A stretch of DNA of 64,000 nucleotides from Alphaproteobacteria bacterium (GTDB taxonomy: Bacteria; Pseudomonadota; Alphaproteobacteria; Micavibrionales; Micavibrionaceae). The number at the start of each line of letters is the position of its first letter. Position 1 is the first letter of the stretch. The stretch lies in contig JAGNKE010000011.1 of NCBI GenBank assembly GCA_018000295.1, forward strand, positions 23,683-87,682, read 5' to 3'. A program made the translations under genes and the position numbers. Shown here one piece after another: positions 55,058 to 63,876 of this stretch. A model generated the notes under the pieces. That model saw only the letters and a list, made by a program, of their open reading frames with translations, did not search any database and was not told the origin of the DNA.

Positions 55058-55516
55058 ATGACCAAGAAACCACAGACCGCCGAACAGACCTCCACGGGCT
55101 TTCTTTCCAAGGAACCCGCGGTTGCGTTGCGCGAGATGATCCGCATTACCAAGGGGCTGTGCGATATGGCCGATCAGGAAACGCAGGCGCTTGTCACCAA
55201 CAATATGCTGCCCTTTGCCTTTCTGCAGATGGAGAAGGAAAAGCTGGTCGAGCGGTATCAGGTTGTTGCCGAGGAGTTCCGCAGGAGGCTGGAGGATTTC
55301 CGCAAGGCCGACCCTGCCCTGATCAAGCAGCTTGAGAAACTGCAGCACGATTTGCGCGAGAAAAGCGTGTCCAATAACGCCATGGTAGAGCAAATCCGCA
55401 AGCGGTCGCTGGCTACGACGATGGAGAGTCTTTTCGTGGCGCAGGAACTCGGGCAGCGCGTGGAATGGCCGCAGGCGGCCAACGGGCATACTTCGACGAA
55501 CGGCGCGGGAGGATAA
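55058..55516 (+). CDS. Flagellar-operon coiled-coil protein, possibly FlgN-like chaperone
   Basis: The 152-residue protein is largely helical, with MEKEKLVERYQVVAEEFRRR near 58 and LIKQLEKLQHDLREKSV near 90. It has no signal. AAGGGAG precedes ATG 55058. Place between flgJ-N and fliK suggests an export chaperone, but I recognise no family. Confidence 0.65.
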   Translation: MTKKPQTAEQTSTGFLSKEPAVALREMIRITKGLCDMADQETQALVTNNMLPFAFLQMEKEKLVERYQVVAEEFRRRLEDFRKADPALIKQLEKLQHDLREKSVSNNAMVEQIRKRSLATTMESLFVAQELGQRVEWPQAANGHTSTNGAGG

Positions 55517-55517
55517 T

Positions 55518-56030
55518 ATGTATAAAACTTCAGACTCCGGGAAATCTCTGCCACAAAAGGCGCACGGCGATGCGGCGAAGAAACCGCCCGTCGATATCAA
55601 CACGGCGATCCGCGAGATGATTGCCGCCGCCGAATACCTGCAGCGGGTTTACGAAGAGGAAACCTCCATCCTGCAAGCCAAGGACGGGCGCGGGTTTCTT
55701 GAGTTTCAGGACCGGAAGGCCGAGGCGGGCCGTACTTATCAGTCCGCGATCGGCGCCCTGATCCTGCGTAAGGACGAAATAAAAGCCGCCGACCCGGCCA
55801 TTAAGGAGAAACTCAAGGCGGTTCAGGATCAGTTCTCGAAAGTCATTCATGTGAATCTTGAGAACCTCGACCGGATGCGCCGCTGCACCGAGAAGCTGAG
55901 TTCGACGATCCGCAATGCCGCTATCCGCGCCGCGCAAGCGAAAAGCACGTTCAGTTACGGCGAAAACGGCAAACTTGCGGCCTCGCCGCAAAGCCGCCGC
56001 GTGTCCACCGGAATCAGTGAAACGGCCTAG
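55518..56030 (+). CDS. FlgN-like flagellar export chaperone candidate
   Basis: The 170-residue protein is helical throughout its middle (AIREMIAAAEYLQRVYEEET, AVQDQFSKVIHVNLENLDRM) with a polar basic end. Pattern and place before fliK resemble FlgN, the hook-filament junction chaperone. It begins two bases after the previous stop. The similarity is structural, so the call is tentative. Confidence 0.6.
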   Translation: MYKTSDSGKSLPQKAHGDAAKKPPVDINTAIREMIAAAEYLQRVYEEETSILQAKDGRGFLEFQDRKAEAGRTYQSAIGALILRKDEIKAADPAIKEKLKAVQDQFSKVIHVNLENLDRMRRCTEKLSSTIRNAAIRAAQAKSTFSYGENGKLAASPQSRRVSTGISETA

Positions 56031-56059
56031 GAAAGAGTTTTTAGAAAGATAGAACGACC

Positions 56060-57571
56060 ATGAACACCGATTTTTTTCTCAACATAACCCCGCTGCCGAA
56101 AGATCTGCCGAAGCCGGCGAATGATTTACCGAGCCAAAAGGCCGAAGCACGCAAGGTTTATGAGACCAGAAAGAGCGCGGACTCCTCTGCTTCAAAGGAA
56201 ACTCAAGCCTCCGACGATGCCGAAGAGATGCGTTTTGAAGATTATCTGCGCCAAAACCGCAGATCTGCGGAGATACAGGAGAAACCTGTAGTCTCCGCGC
56301 CTGAACAAGACCCGCAACTTTCAGCCCTGCGCGATTTGCGCGATGCGATTGCGAAACTTCTGGAAGAACTGACTGGTGGCCAGAGTGAGGAAAGCGCCCC
56401 CACCGATGGAGCAAAGGCTGAAGACCGTGCGGATAAAAACCCACTGGAGCAACTTATCGACTTTTTGACCAACACTCTGACGAAAGCCGAAGATAACAGT
56501 CAGACAGCGGACGGAATTTTTACGCCTGTCGCGCAAACGCCCGAAGAACAGCTCGCCTTCCGTAACGGTCTTGAGGCGCTGCAGGAGCTTCTGGCCAAGC
56601 CCGATATGACAGAGTCTTTGGGTCTTTCGTCCGAAGACCTCGCCCAACTGCAGGAACAAGTTGAGCAGGCGCTGAACGAGGACCGCAATTTCGACGAGCT
56701 TGCGCTTTTGAACGAAATTCTTGCCCGCACCGTCGAACTGGTGAAACCGGATAAGACGATCGCCGCCGAGGTTCTCTCGCCTGAAGATTTCCAGCATCTT
56801 AAATCACAGCGGTTCGAGGACCGTTACAGTCTGGGCGGGATCGAAACGCCTACCGATCCTGCTGAGGACGGGGGCTATGATTTCCGCTCCTTGGTCCGTG
56901 CGGCTCAGGCGGGTCAGGATTCCTCAGGGCAGGCTGCGAATCCCGCTCTTTCCAAAGCTGCGCAGGACGCCCCTGCCCCTATCTTTACCCTGCCTGACGA
57001 TATGGCTTTGTTTTCGCCAGCAGGCGCAAATGGACCCCTTGCTGTCACCGGGGCGATCACCAATGCTTCCCCTGCCCCGCTGATGAACGCCTCCCTGACG
57101 AATCCCACCGCGCAAGCACACGGCGCGGCGCCCGCTCATCCGGTGGTGCAAACCGTGGCCGCCACGATCCAGAAACTTGGGCCTGAAAAACAGGATACAC
57201 GGATCACCCTGCAACTCGATCCGCCGGAGTTGGGCCGCGTCGAGGTGAAGATGAGCCTAAATAAGGACAACGCCGCGAAAGTGGTTCTAACCATCGAAAA
57301 ACCGGAGACCTATCACCTTCTGCAGCGCGATGCCCATATTCTGGAACGCGCCTTGCAGGACTCAGGATTGAACGCCGACGGGTCTGGACTGGAATTCTCG
57401 CTGGCCGATGACGGTTACAGTTTCGGGCGTGACGGCGGAGGCGGTGGTCATGGTTCGCATGGATCCGGCGGCTCTTCGGATGAGTCTGAGGAAATCGTTG
57501 CGCTTGCCTCCCCCGATGGGTGGGCGGTCGATCCCGAAACCGGACAAGTTCGCTACAACGCTTTGATTTAG
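56060..57571 (+). CDS. fliK: Flagellar hook-length control protein FliK
   Basis: The 503-residue protein has an acidic, low-complexity N-terminal half and the conserved Flg_hook domain near 370-440 (ITLQLDPPELGRVEVKMSLN, LLQRDAHILERALQDSG). A glycine/histidine-rich stretch follows. Export and length sensing are typical. It lies 21 bp before flgD. Confidence 0.9.
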   Translation: MNTDFFLNITPLPKDLPKPANDLPSQKAEARKVYETRKSADSSASKETQASDDAEEMRFEDYLRQNRRSAEIQEKPVVSAPEQDPQLSALRDLRDAIAKLLEELTGGQSEESAPTDGAKAEDRADKNPLEQLIDFLTNTLTKAEDNSQTADGIFTPVAQTPEEQLAFRNGLEALQELLAKPDMTESLGLSSEDLAQLQEQVEQALNEDRNFDELALLNEILARTVELVKPDKTIAAEVLSPEDFQHLKSQRFEDRYSLGGIETPTDPAEDGGYDFRSLVRAAQAGQDSSGQAANPALSKAAQDAPAPIFTLPDDMALFSPAGANGPLAVTGAITNASPAPLMNASLTNPTAQAHGAAPAHPVVQTVAATIQKLGPEKQDTRITLQLDPPELGRVEVKMSLNKDNAAKVVLTIEKPETYHLLQRDAHILERALQDSGLNADGSGLEFSLADDGYSFGRDGGGGGHGSHGSGGSSDESEEIVALASPDGWAVDPETGQVRYNALI

Positions 57572-57591
57572 GCTGAAAAGGATTTTTATTT

Positions 57592-58278
57592 ATGGCCAGT
57601 GACGTCACCATTAACAACGCCCTCAGAGCGCAGCAGAACACGGCGAATTCGAGTTCGCAACTCGCCGAGGATTTCGACGATTTCCTGCAGCTTCTGACCA
57701 CGCAGCTGCAAAATCAGGATCCCTTGTCGCCATTGGATACGAACGAATTCACCAGCCAGCTCGTGCAGTTCGCGGGCGTCGAACAGCAGATCAATATCAA
57801 CTCGAAGCTAAATAATCTGGTTTCCCTTGGAATCGGCAATTCATTTTCCAGTGCGCTTAACTATGTCGGCAAGGATGTGAGCTACCTCAGCGCCGAGATG
57901 TACTATGACGGAGCGAAGCCCGTAGAGATCAATTACGCCATCGAGGGCGTTTCTAACAAAACGACGATCAATATTTTCTCCGAGGACGGGGAACTGGTGT
58001 TCAGCCAGGATGTCAGCGACGATGAGGGCGTCGAAAACTTCACATGGAACGGGCAGAAAAAGGGCGGCGGGACGGTTCCGGCGGGAACATATAACGTGCG
58101 GGTCGATGCCATCGATGCGGATGACAAGAGCCTGAAAAGCTCCACGGTCGTAACCGGAAACGTCAAGGGGATCGAAACGCAGAACGGGCAGACGTTCCTT
58201 CTGGTCGGCGAGCGCGCCGTTTCCATCGCCAACATCATTAATGTTCAAACCCCGAAACCCACAACTACGGGCGCATAA
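57592..58278 (+). CDS. flgD: Flagellar hook cap protein FlgD
   Basis: The 228-residue scaffold for hook assembly has the N-terminal FDDFLQLLTTQLQNQDPLSP pattern (about 22-42), NEFTSQLVQFAGVEQQININ and a C-terminal FlgD Ig-like part (FTWNGQKKGGGTVPAGTYNV). It is followed by flgE after 45 bp. Confidence 0.95.
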   Translation: MASDVTINNALRAQQNTANSSSQLAEDFDDFLQLLTTQLQNQDPLSPLDTNEFTSQLVQFAGVEQQININSKLNNLVSLGIGNSFSSALNYVGKDVSYLSAEMYYDGAKPVEINYAIEGVSNKTTINIFSEDGELVFSQDVSDDEGVENFTWNGQKKGGGTVPAGTYNVRVDAIDADDKSLKSSTVVTGNVKGIETQNGQTFLLVGERAVSIANIINVQTPKPTTTGA

Positions 58279-58323
58279 AGATGACAACACTCAACCCTTT
58301 TAACCAGCGTAAGGAGAACTAAT

Positions 58324-60057
58324 ATGGGACTGTTCGGAGCTTTGTTTACAGGCGTGTCTGCCCTCGCGGCGCAGTCGCAGAAAACGGCGATCATCTCGAA
58401 CAACATCGCCAATATCAACACGACCGGGTTCAAGCGGTCGGAGGCGTCGTTCTTCAGTCTTGTCACCACGGCGACGAACACCTCACGGTATTCGCCCGGT
58501 ACGGTGACGGCGAACAGGATCCAGCGTGTGACGCAGCAAGGGCCGATCTCGCAGTCGGAGTCCGCGACCGATGCCTCGATCTCCGGGTCGGGCTTCTTTC
58601 CGGTCAAGCGGGATTCCCTCGATACATCCCTGTCCGAATTCCTCTATACGCGGAACGGGCAGTTCAGCGAGGACTCGCAGGGGCTTTTGAAAAACTCTGC
58701 GGGATTCTTCCTGTACGGTTGGCAGTTGGATACGAACGGCAACCTTCCCGCCAACCAGGGGGATCTTGACTCCCTCGTTCCCATCGACGTGGCGTTTCTG
58801 GGCGGACTGACGCGGCCGACGACCTCAGCGGAGCTTTCGATCAACCTTGATGCCGGCGAAGTGGATACGAGTTTTGCTTCTGCTCTCACGGCTGCGCCCG
58901 ACTTCACGCGGGGTCTGACGGTGTTCGACACGCTGGGTAACGGGCAGACCATGACCTTCCAGTATGTCAAGACCTACGGCCCGCAGGCGACCGCCTTTTC
59001 CAGCATCTCGGGCCAGACGGCTGCGGACGAGTTGGTGGCCGATCTGGGACTGACGGACGGCAACCGCTTCACGGTCAATGACGGCACGACCACGATCACG
59101 CTTGAGGTTAATGATGGCGGCGCGGTCGGCGGCGGCGCGATCGGCGTGAACACGATCGGGGAGATCATCAACGCGATCAACACCAACTTGGCCGACGCCA
59201 ACGCGTTTTTGGGCAATGACGGGGAACTCGTCATCCAGAACAACGATTTCACGGCAGGCACGGAGACCATCACGCTGGCCAACACCGTGGGCACGCCGAT
59301 GACGGTGCTGGGGCTGACGGCGGGCACTTATACCTCGGATGATATCGGCACATCCGGCAATTATTCAAACGGTACGTTTGCGGATTCCCCGCCCTACAGC
59401 ACCGGCGATTTCCCGGCGCTGCAATTCCTGCCCGGCGATCCGACATACAACCCACGGGGCTGGTGGCAGGTGCGGATCATCGACCCGAACAACAACGAGC
59501 TGTCGGTGGGCCTGCTCAACTTCAACGGCGATGGCACGATCAACGCGCTGGCCGACAATGCGAGCAACACGGATATCGAATTGAACAACATCAACTGGGG
59601 GAACGGATCGGAATTGCAGACCATCGATATCGATATCGGCAGCTTCTCGCAGTTCTCCAGCGATTACACGGTTCTCTTCTCCGACCAGAACGGCGCGGAA
59701 CTCGGTTTGCGAACCGGGGTGCAGATCGACCGCGACGGGTTCGTGATCGCCCAGTTCTCCAACGGCGCGACGACGCGGCTGTACAAGCTGCCGCTCGTGA
59801 CGTTCTCGAACGCGAACGGGCTGCGCGAGGTTTCGGGAACCGCCTACACGGAAACCGAAGGTTCGGGCGAGGAAAACTTGCGCGAGGCCGGAACGGGCGG
59901 CGCGGGGTTCTTCGAGCCGTCCACGCTGGAAAACTCCAACGTCGATCTTGCGGACGAGTTCGCGCAGCTGATTATCGCGCAGCGCGCCTATTCGGCGGGT
60001 ACAAAGGTCATCAACACCGTGGACCAGATGACGCAGGAGCTGCTGCAGCTGCGGTAA
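58324..60057 (+). CDS. flgE: Flagellar hook protein FlgE
   Basis: The 577-residue hook subunit has the N-terminal motif IISNNIANINTTGFKRSEAS near residue 22 and the C-terminal coil LIIAQRAYSAGTKVINTVDQ. The central domain is enlarged relative to the enteric FlgE of about 400 residues, which is common in alphaproteobacteria. A GGAGAACTA segment lies just upstream of the ATG. Confidence 0.96.
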   Translation: MGLFGALFTGVSALAAQSQKTAIISNNIANINTTGFKRSEASFFSLVTTATNTSRYSPGTVTANRIQRVTQQGPISQSESATDASISGSGFFPVKRDSLDTSLSEFLYTRNGQFSEDSQGLLKNSAGFFLYGWQLDTNGNLPANQGDLDSLVPIDVAFLGGLTRPTTSAELSINLDAGEVDTSFASALTAAPDFTRGLTVFDTLGNGQTMTFQYVKTYGPQATAFSSISGQTAADELVADLGLTDGNRFTVNDGTTTITLEVNDGGAVGGGAIGVNTIGEIINAINTNLADANAFLGNDGELVIQNNDFTAGTETITLANTVGTPMTVLGLTAGTYTSDDIGTSGNYSNGTFADSPPYSTGDFPALQFLPGDPTYNPRGWWQVRIIDPNNNELSVGLLNFNGDGTINALADNASNTDIELNNINWGNGSELQTIDIDIGSFSQFSSDYTVLFSDQNGAELGLRTGVQIDRDGFVIAQFSNGATTRLYKLPLVTFSNANGLREVSGTAYTETEGSGEENLREAGTGGAGFFEPSTLENSNVDLADEFAQLIIAQRAYSAGTKVINTVDQMTQELLQLR

Positions 60058-60079
60058 GGTCTGATTTGAAATTGGCGGC

Positions 60080-60139
60080 ATTCCCGCGCCTGCGGGAATC
60101 CATGAACCCCTTAGGGTGGATACCCGTTTACACGGGTAT
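60080..60139. repeat. Pair of REP-like hairpins after flgE
   Basis: Two perfect eight-base stems with four-base loops stand 20 bp apart: ATTCCCGC / GCGGGAAT at 60080-60099 and ATACCCGT / ACGGGTAT at 60120-60139. They resemble dispersed palindromic repeats, of which another copy is at 28128-28154. Confidence 0.75.
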
Positions 60140-60204
60140 GCTGTGAAGTCTGTGTAATTGAAGTATCTGGAAACCGGCTCCGAGCGACGCTACCCGGCAT
60201 CCCT

Positions 60205-60325
60205 AACCATCGGGGCTGCGTTTCCAAACTGCGGGGCAACATACTCCGGTATATTATCCGCAGCCGGGACGCACCGGGTTCTCTCTCCAAGGGTCCTGAC
60301 CGACCAGCCCGGTGCGTCCTTTTTA
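60205..60325 (+). ncRNA. Candidate structured RNA ending in an intrinsic terminator
   Basis: A closing stem pairs GGCTGCG (60214-60220) with CGCAGCC (60259-60265). Immediately after, a perfect twelve-base stem (GGACGCACCGGG with CCCGGTGCGTCC, 60267-60278 and 60308-60319) is followed by five T. The two adjacent helices and terminator suggest a small RNA or a structured 3' end of the flgE transcript. I recognise no known RNA family. Confidence 0.45.
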
Positions 60326-60592
60326 GTTTATTATTGTTGTGTGCCACTGGATACCTCTGAAGGATATCGTAAAAATCTTCATGTCAGAAATAAGCCTTGG
60401 TGGTTTGACACTGTCGTCCATTTCAAGAATATGATATCTGCGTTCGCAGGTCCTCCAGCTTTTGCATGGGCATTTGTTTGGCTCTTCATCCCAATTTATT
60501 TTGCTTCTGGAGAGAAGCTCTGCCAAGGCCTCATCAAAGGTGGGGTAGCTTTTACAGTTTCCGTGTGCCCTATCTTCAATAACAAATTTCAT
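60323..60592 (-). CDS. Small conserved hypothetical protein
   Basis: The 89-residue product has FVIEDRAHGNCKSYPTFDEA at the N-terminus and a central EPNKCPCKSWRTCERRYHIL with three cysteines in a CPC...C arrangement. I recognise this as a recurring family of unknown function. It abuts the terminator of the structured RNA candidate. Composition is AT-rich at the ends. A competing + strand frame in the same place looks fortuitous. Confidence 0.7.
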   Translation of the reverse strand: MKFVIEDRAHGNCKSYPTFDEALAELLSRSKINWDEEPNKCPCKSWRTCERRYHILEMDDSVKPPRLISDMKIFTISFRGIQWHTTIIN

Positions 60593-60643
60593 TTATTTAG
60601 CCATAAGGCTTTTTTAGCTGATGTTATTATTACTATATAATAT

Positions 60644-60700
60644 CTAAACCTCCAGAGCATTGATAATCTTCGGGGCGGTGAGGATTTCGTGACAGTATTT
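60644..60700 (-). pseudogene. Remnant of the 3' end of the TPR-methyltransferase gene
   Basis: On the minus strand this stretch encodes HEILTAPKIINALEV and a stop, matching the C-terminus AEILAGPKIINALEV of the 749-residue protein. About 37 of 45 bases agree with 61427-61471. No start or upstream body of a paralogue is present. It lies just past the stop of the Tat-protein gene. Confidence 0.8.
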
Positions 60701-60704
60701 TTAA

Positions 60705-61367
60705 TTACTCGACTTCAGGCAATACTCTCTCTATAGCATCGGCGATAGGTCTTGCCGTGTATGCCGATACGGCGGTAGCGACTAAAGCGGGCACCATCGA
60801 TTCGACTTTAAGCGTCATCCAAAGTTCTTCAGCGACTTTACCCGAAAGTTCGGGAGGAACCCCGTATTGGTTTTCGAGAACAAATTTAAGGTCTCCCTGT
60901 GGCGGCGTTCCCGGCATGGAAAGGCCGACGGGCGCAGACAGCAAAAAGGCTGTCCCAATACAGTTCATTCGGCTTGCGTTACGATCCTTTAAAACATGAT
61001 CGGCGGTCAGGCCAGCGGCGAGCATACTCGACGCAAACGGTATCAGACTATTATGGTGCGCAAAATCGTTGCCGATACGTTCGACGATCTCAGGGTCAAG
61101 TTCGGGAAGTTTCTCAGATAATAGCTTTGCCATCATCGTGCTGTATGTTCTGACTTCGGGCTGATTTCCTGCGTTCGGGGTATCATTTTCGCTCGGGCTG
61201 CCTGCGGTCTGTGGGTCGACGACAACCTTAAATTCGCCGTTAGGATCTTGCGAGTAGACGGTGTGGACATGAGCGCCAGCAGCCAGAGCAAAACCACCGG
61301 CGCTGAGATCTCTTATGAGGTCGCGGCGCGTCACTCCTGCGCCTTTTGTGCTATCTTTGCCGCTCAT
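60705..61367 (-). CDS. Tat-exported protein of unknown function
   Basis: The product of 220 residues has a twin-arginine signal (GVTRRDLIRDLSAGGFALAAGA), so it is likely folded before export. The rest has a Pro/Ser/Asn-rich linker (about 45-75) and a helical part (RTYSTMMAKLLSEKL, LSGKVAEELWMTLKVESMVP). I chose ATG 61367 because the Tat signal begins there. An upstream frame adds 61 unrelated residues. No domain family is recognised. It sits between two copies of the end of the next gene. Confidence 0.7.
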   Translation of the reverse strand: MSGKDSTKGAGVTRRDLIRDLSAGGFALAAGAHVHTVYSQDPNGEFKVVVDPQTAGSPSENDTPNAGNQPEVRTYSTMMAKLLSEKLPELDPEIVERIGNDFAHHNSLIPFASSMLAAGLTADHVLKDRNASRMNCIGTAFLLSAPVGLSMPGTPPQGDLKFVLENQYGVPPELSGKVAEELWMTLKVESMVPALVATAVSAYTARPIADAIERVLPEVE

Positions 61368-61423
61368 AAGTCTTTTTACCACGTCAGGATGAATTATGGC
61401 AAGTTTACAGCACTTTGAGCTCC

Positions 61424-63673
61424 TCAAACCTCCAGTGCATTGATGATCTTTGGTCCGGCGAGGATTTCGGCGTGCGCTTCCTCGCGGCAGAGCCACATCT
61501 GATACATCGACGCGAAGGCTTCGGGGCGCTTGCGTTCGAAGGCGTCCCACAATTCGAAATTCCGGTAATTCTCCGGCCCCGGATGCTTGCGGAGGAAATC
61601 GGCCAGCACGTCGGGGAAAATAAAGGAGAAGTCGAGGAAGGCCAAGCCGTGGCGCTTGAACATCTCATCGAGCTGCAAAAACGTGTAGCGGTGTTCCTGC
61701 ACGTGGAAAATCAGGTCGCGGACCATCGACATGGAGTAATAATCGCGCCAGCGCGTGACATAGCGCAGATGATCGTCGGGCGGGAGGGCGTTGATATAGG
61801 CGCGGAAGGCCTGTATCCCCTCCCTGTCCGGTTTCCAGCCCTTTTCGGCGACGAGGTTCCTGAGTTTTACTACCGTTTGGCGGGCCACTTCGCTGTAGAG
61901 GCCGATATTCATGATCCCCTTAGGCTTAAGCAAGGAGAGCAGGACTTTCAGCCCCGCCTCCGGCTCCTGCATATGGTGGAGGACGCCCGAGCACATGACG
62001 AAGTCGAATTTTTTATCCAGCTGCCCGAGTTCAAGGATATCGGCGTGCATAAACTCCACCCGATCGACGCCGAGTTCTTCAATCTTGCGCTTGGCGTAGC
62101 AGATGCTCGAAAGGCTGAGATCGACAGCTGTGATATGCGCGGCGGGGTACATGAAGCGTTCCTGTATCACCTGCTTGCCCGTGCCGCAGCCGGCGATGAG
62201 GATTTGATAGGGTTTCTTGAAGTGGTAGCTTTTGGATTCGTCCACCTGCGCGTTGGCGTAGCGCCAGCGGGGGTATGGGTTTTCCTCATATTGTTCGCGG
62301 ACCTTGAGGGAGACCTCGTTGCTCAGGCGACCGAGGGCGGGGATGGTTTCGCGCAGGCGGCGTTCCTCCAGCGGCTCCTCGATCTGGAGGGCGAGCAGGC
62401 TTCTCCAGAAGGGATGGAGGTCGGCGGCGGGGAGAGCGCGGGCGCGGGCGATGATCCCCTCCTGCTCTTTATAGAGCGGCGTGTAGGCGCCGAGCAGCGC
62501 GATGCGGGCCGCGGCGGCGGGCGGTTGGGTTTCCTGCGCGATTTCTTTTCTTATTTGGTCGAGCGCCTGGATTTCCTCTTGCGTGTCGGCGGCGGCGTAT
62601 TCATGCACAAAGCCGTTTTCCGCCAAAGCGCAGAGGATTTTGAAGATCGTCTTTAATTTTTTTTGTGAGGCCTTTTCCGCTTCACCTGATGTGTAAAACT
62701 CCAGAATCCGGCGGCGGAGGTTGGAGAGGAAAATTTCATAGTCTACCGCCTGATTATAGATCAATCTTAAAGCATTGCTGCAGAAATCGTCGCACAGCAG
62801 TGTGCAGACGGATTCCAGATCGGCTTTTTCCTTAAAGTCTTCATAGTTATACAGTTTTGTTAATTTATGTATTTCAGAATAGGCCGGATCCATCAGAAAG
62901 AGGCGGAGCCAGACGACCGAGAGATTCTGATGCTCGATATTGTCGATTTTCAGGCAGGCCGTCAGGGCGTCCTTCAATTCTTGAGAAAAGGACGGGAAGG
63001 CCAGATGGCGGCCCATCGCGCTGAGCTGCGATTTCAGGAAGGCGCTGTCAGGATCGCGCTTGAGCGCATCGTATAACGTGAAAAACGCGTCATTATATTT
63101 CTCGCAGCGGAAATAGGCCTTGGCGAGGTTGATGCGGTAGGTCTTGTTTTTCGGCTCTTTCTCGACCGCCTTTTTCATAAAGACAATCGCCTGCTTGTAG
63201 TACTTCGTCTCACACAAAAGGACGCCGACATTATTATTATTCTCCGCCGAGTCTTTAATTTTTAGCCCGTCCTCGAAGATTCTCGCGGCCTCCTCGAAGC
63301 GCTTGAGGCTCATGAGGGCGTGGCCGTATCCGGTGCGGATCTTCTCATCTTCAGGCGCAAGGGAGAGTGCCATACGATAGTATTCGAGCGACTCTTCCCC
63401 CCTTCCGGCGATGACCAGACACTCTGCCCGCCCCTTATAGTTGTCCGGATCGTCGGGGCGCAGGGCGCAGCCCCTTGTAAACAGAGCGCTGGCCATATCC
63501 AGCTTGCCCAACTTATAATAAGCGGTGCCCATTTCGGTCAGTTTCCGGGGGTTCTGGGTGCGTTTGAACTCGCGCTCCAGCTTTTCGATCTCCTTCAGAA
63601 TCTGGCGGGTTTCTAGGGATTCTGCCTTGGCCTGGGTTTCCGTTTGCTGCTTTTTTGGCTGCGATTTACTCAT
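61424..63673 (-). CDS. TPR-repeat class I SAM-dependent methyltransferase
   Basis: The 749-residue protein has TPR repeats at about 25-230 (KLTEMGTAYYKLGKLDMASA and following), a variable helical middle, and a methyltransferase domain at about 485-640. This domain has the SAM motif LIAGCGTGKQVIQ, ITAVDLSLSSICYAKRKI and the catalytic-loop FDFVMCSGVLHHMQE. A final domain ends EILAGPKIINALEV. It is divergent from flagellin across 203 bp. A role in flagellin modification is suggested only by this position. Confidence 0.85.
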   Translation of the reverse strand: MSKSQPKKQQTETQAKAESLETRQILKEIEKLEREFKRTQNPRKLTEMGTAYYKLGKLDMASALFTRGCALRPDDPDNYKGRAECLVIAGRGEESLEYYRMALSLAPEDEKIRTGYGHALMSLKRFEEAARIFEDGLKIKDSAENNNNVGVLLCETKYYKQAIVFMKKAVEKEPKNKTYRINLAKAYFRCEKYNDAFFTLYDALKRDPDSAFLKSQLSAMGRHLAFPSFSQELKDALTACLKIDNIEHQNLSVVWLRLFLMDPAYSEIHKLTKLYNYEDFKEKADLESVCTLLCDDFCSNALRLIYNQAVDYEIFLSNLRRRILEFYTSGEAEKASQKKLKTIFKILCALAENGFVHEYAAADTQEEIQALDQIRKEIAQETQPPAAAARIALLGAYTPLYKEQEGIIARARALPAADLHPFWRSLLALQIEEPLEERRLRETIPALGRLSNEVSLKVREQYEENPYPRWRYANAQVDESKSYHFKKPYQILIAGCGTGKQVIQERFMYPAAHITAVDLSLSSICYAKRKIEELGVDRVEFMHADILELGQLDKKFDFVMCSGVLHHMQEPEAGLKVLLSLLKPKGIMNIGLYSEVARQTVVKLRNLVAEKGWKPDREGIQAFRAYINALPPDDHLRYVTRWRDYYSMSMVRDLIFHVQEHRYTFLQLDEMFKRHGLAFLDFSFIFPDVLADFLRKHPGPENYRNFELWDAFERKRPEAFASMYQMWLCREEAHAEILAGPKIINALEV

Positions 63674-63774
63674 CGGACCGTCTGCACCCTCATGAATGGT
63701 TAATGGCTACAAAAACCCTACCTTTCTGATAAAATCCTGAAAACCCTTAATTTACACAGCTTTAATTTTGTCCC

Positions 63775-63802
63775 GTTAAATAAACGTTTAACCAAATTTT
63801 AA
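63775..63802. promoter_or_regulatory. CtrA-like box and palindrome upstream of flagellin
   Basis: TTAA CCAAATT TTAA at 63788-63802 is an exact TTAA-N7-TTAA CtrA-type site about 75 bp before the flagellin ATG. It overlaps the inverted repeat GTTAAA-N6-TTTAAC at 63775-63792. The region is shared with the divergent methyltransferase gene. Confidence 0.5.
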
Positions 63803-63831
63803 TTCAATGTTACTATCATAGAGTCTTGAAG

Positions 63832-63850
63832 CCGGGATAGGATTTCCCGG
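63832..63850 (+). other. Stem-loop in the flagellin leader
   Basis: CCGGGA and TCCCGG form a six-base stem around a seven-base loop, ending 26 bases before the ATG and 10 bases before the AGGAAAGGAG ribosome-binding site. In Caulobacter the flagellin leader is the target of FlbT, so a similar control is possible. Confidence 0.4.
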
Positions 63851-63876
63851 TCCACACCTAGGAAAGGAGTACTACT

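Noticed and set aside
60158..60640. 160-residue + strand frame
   Set aside because: It runs through the terminator and structured region, opposite the recognisable 89-residue gene, and shows no family.
61415..62656. 413-residue + strand frame
   Set aside because: It is antisense to the methyltransferase gene.
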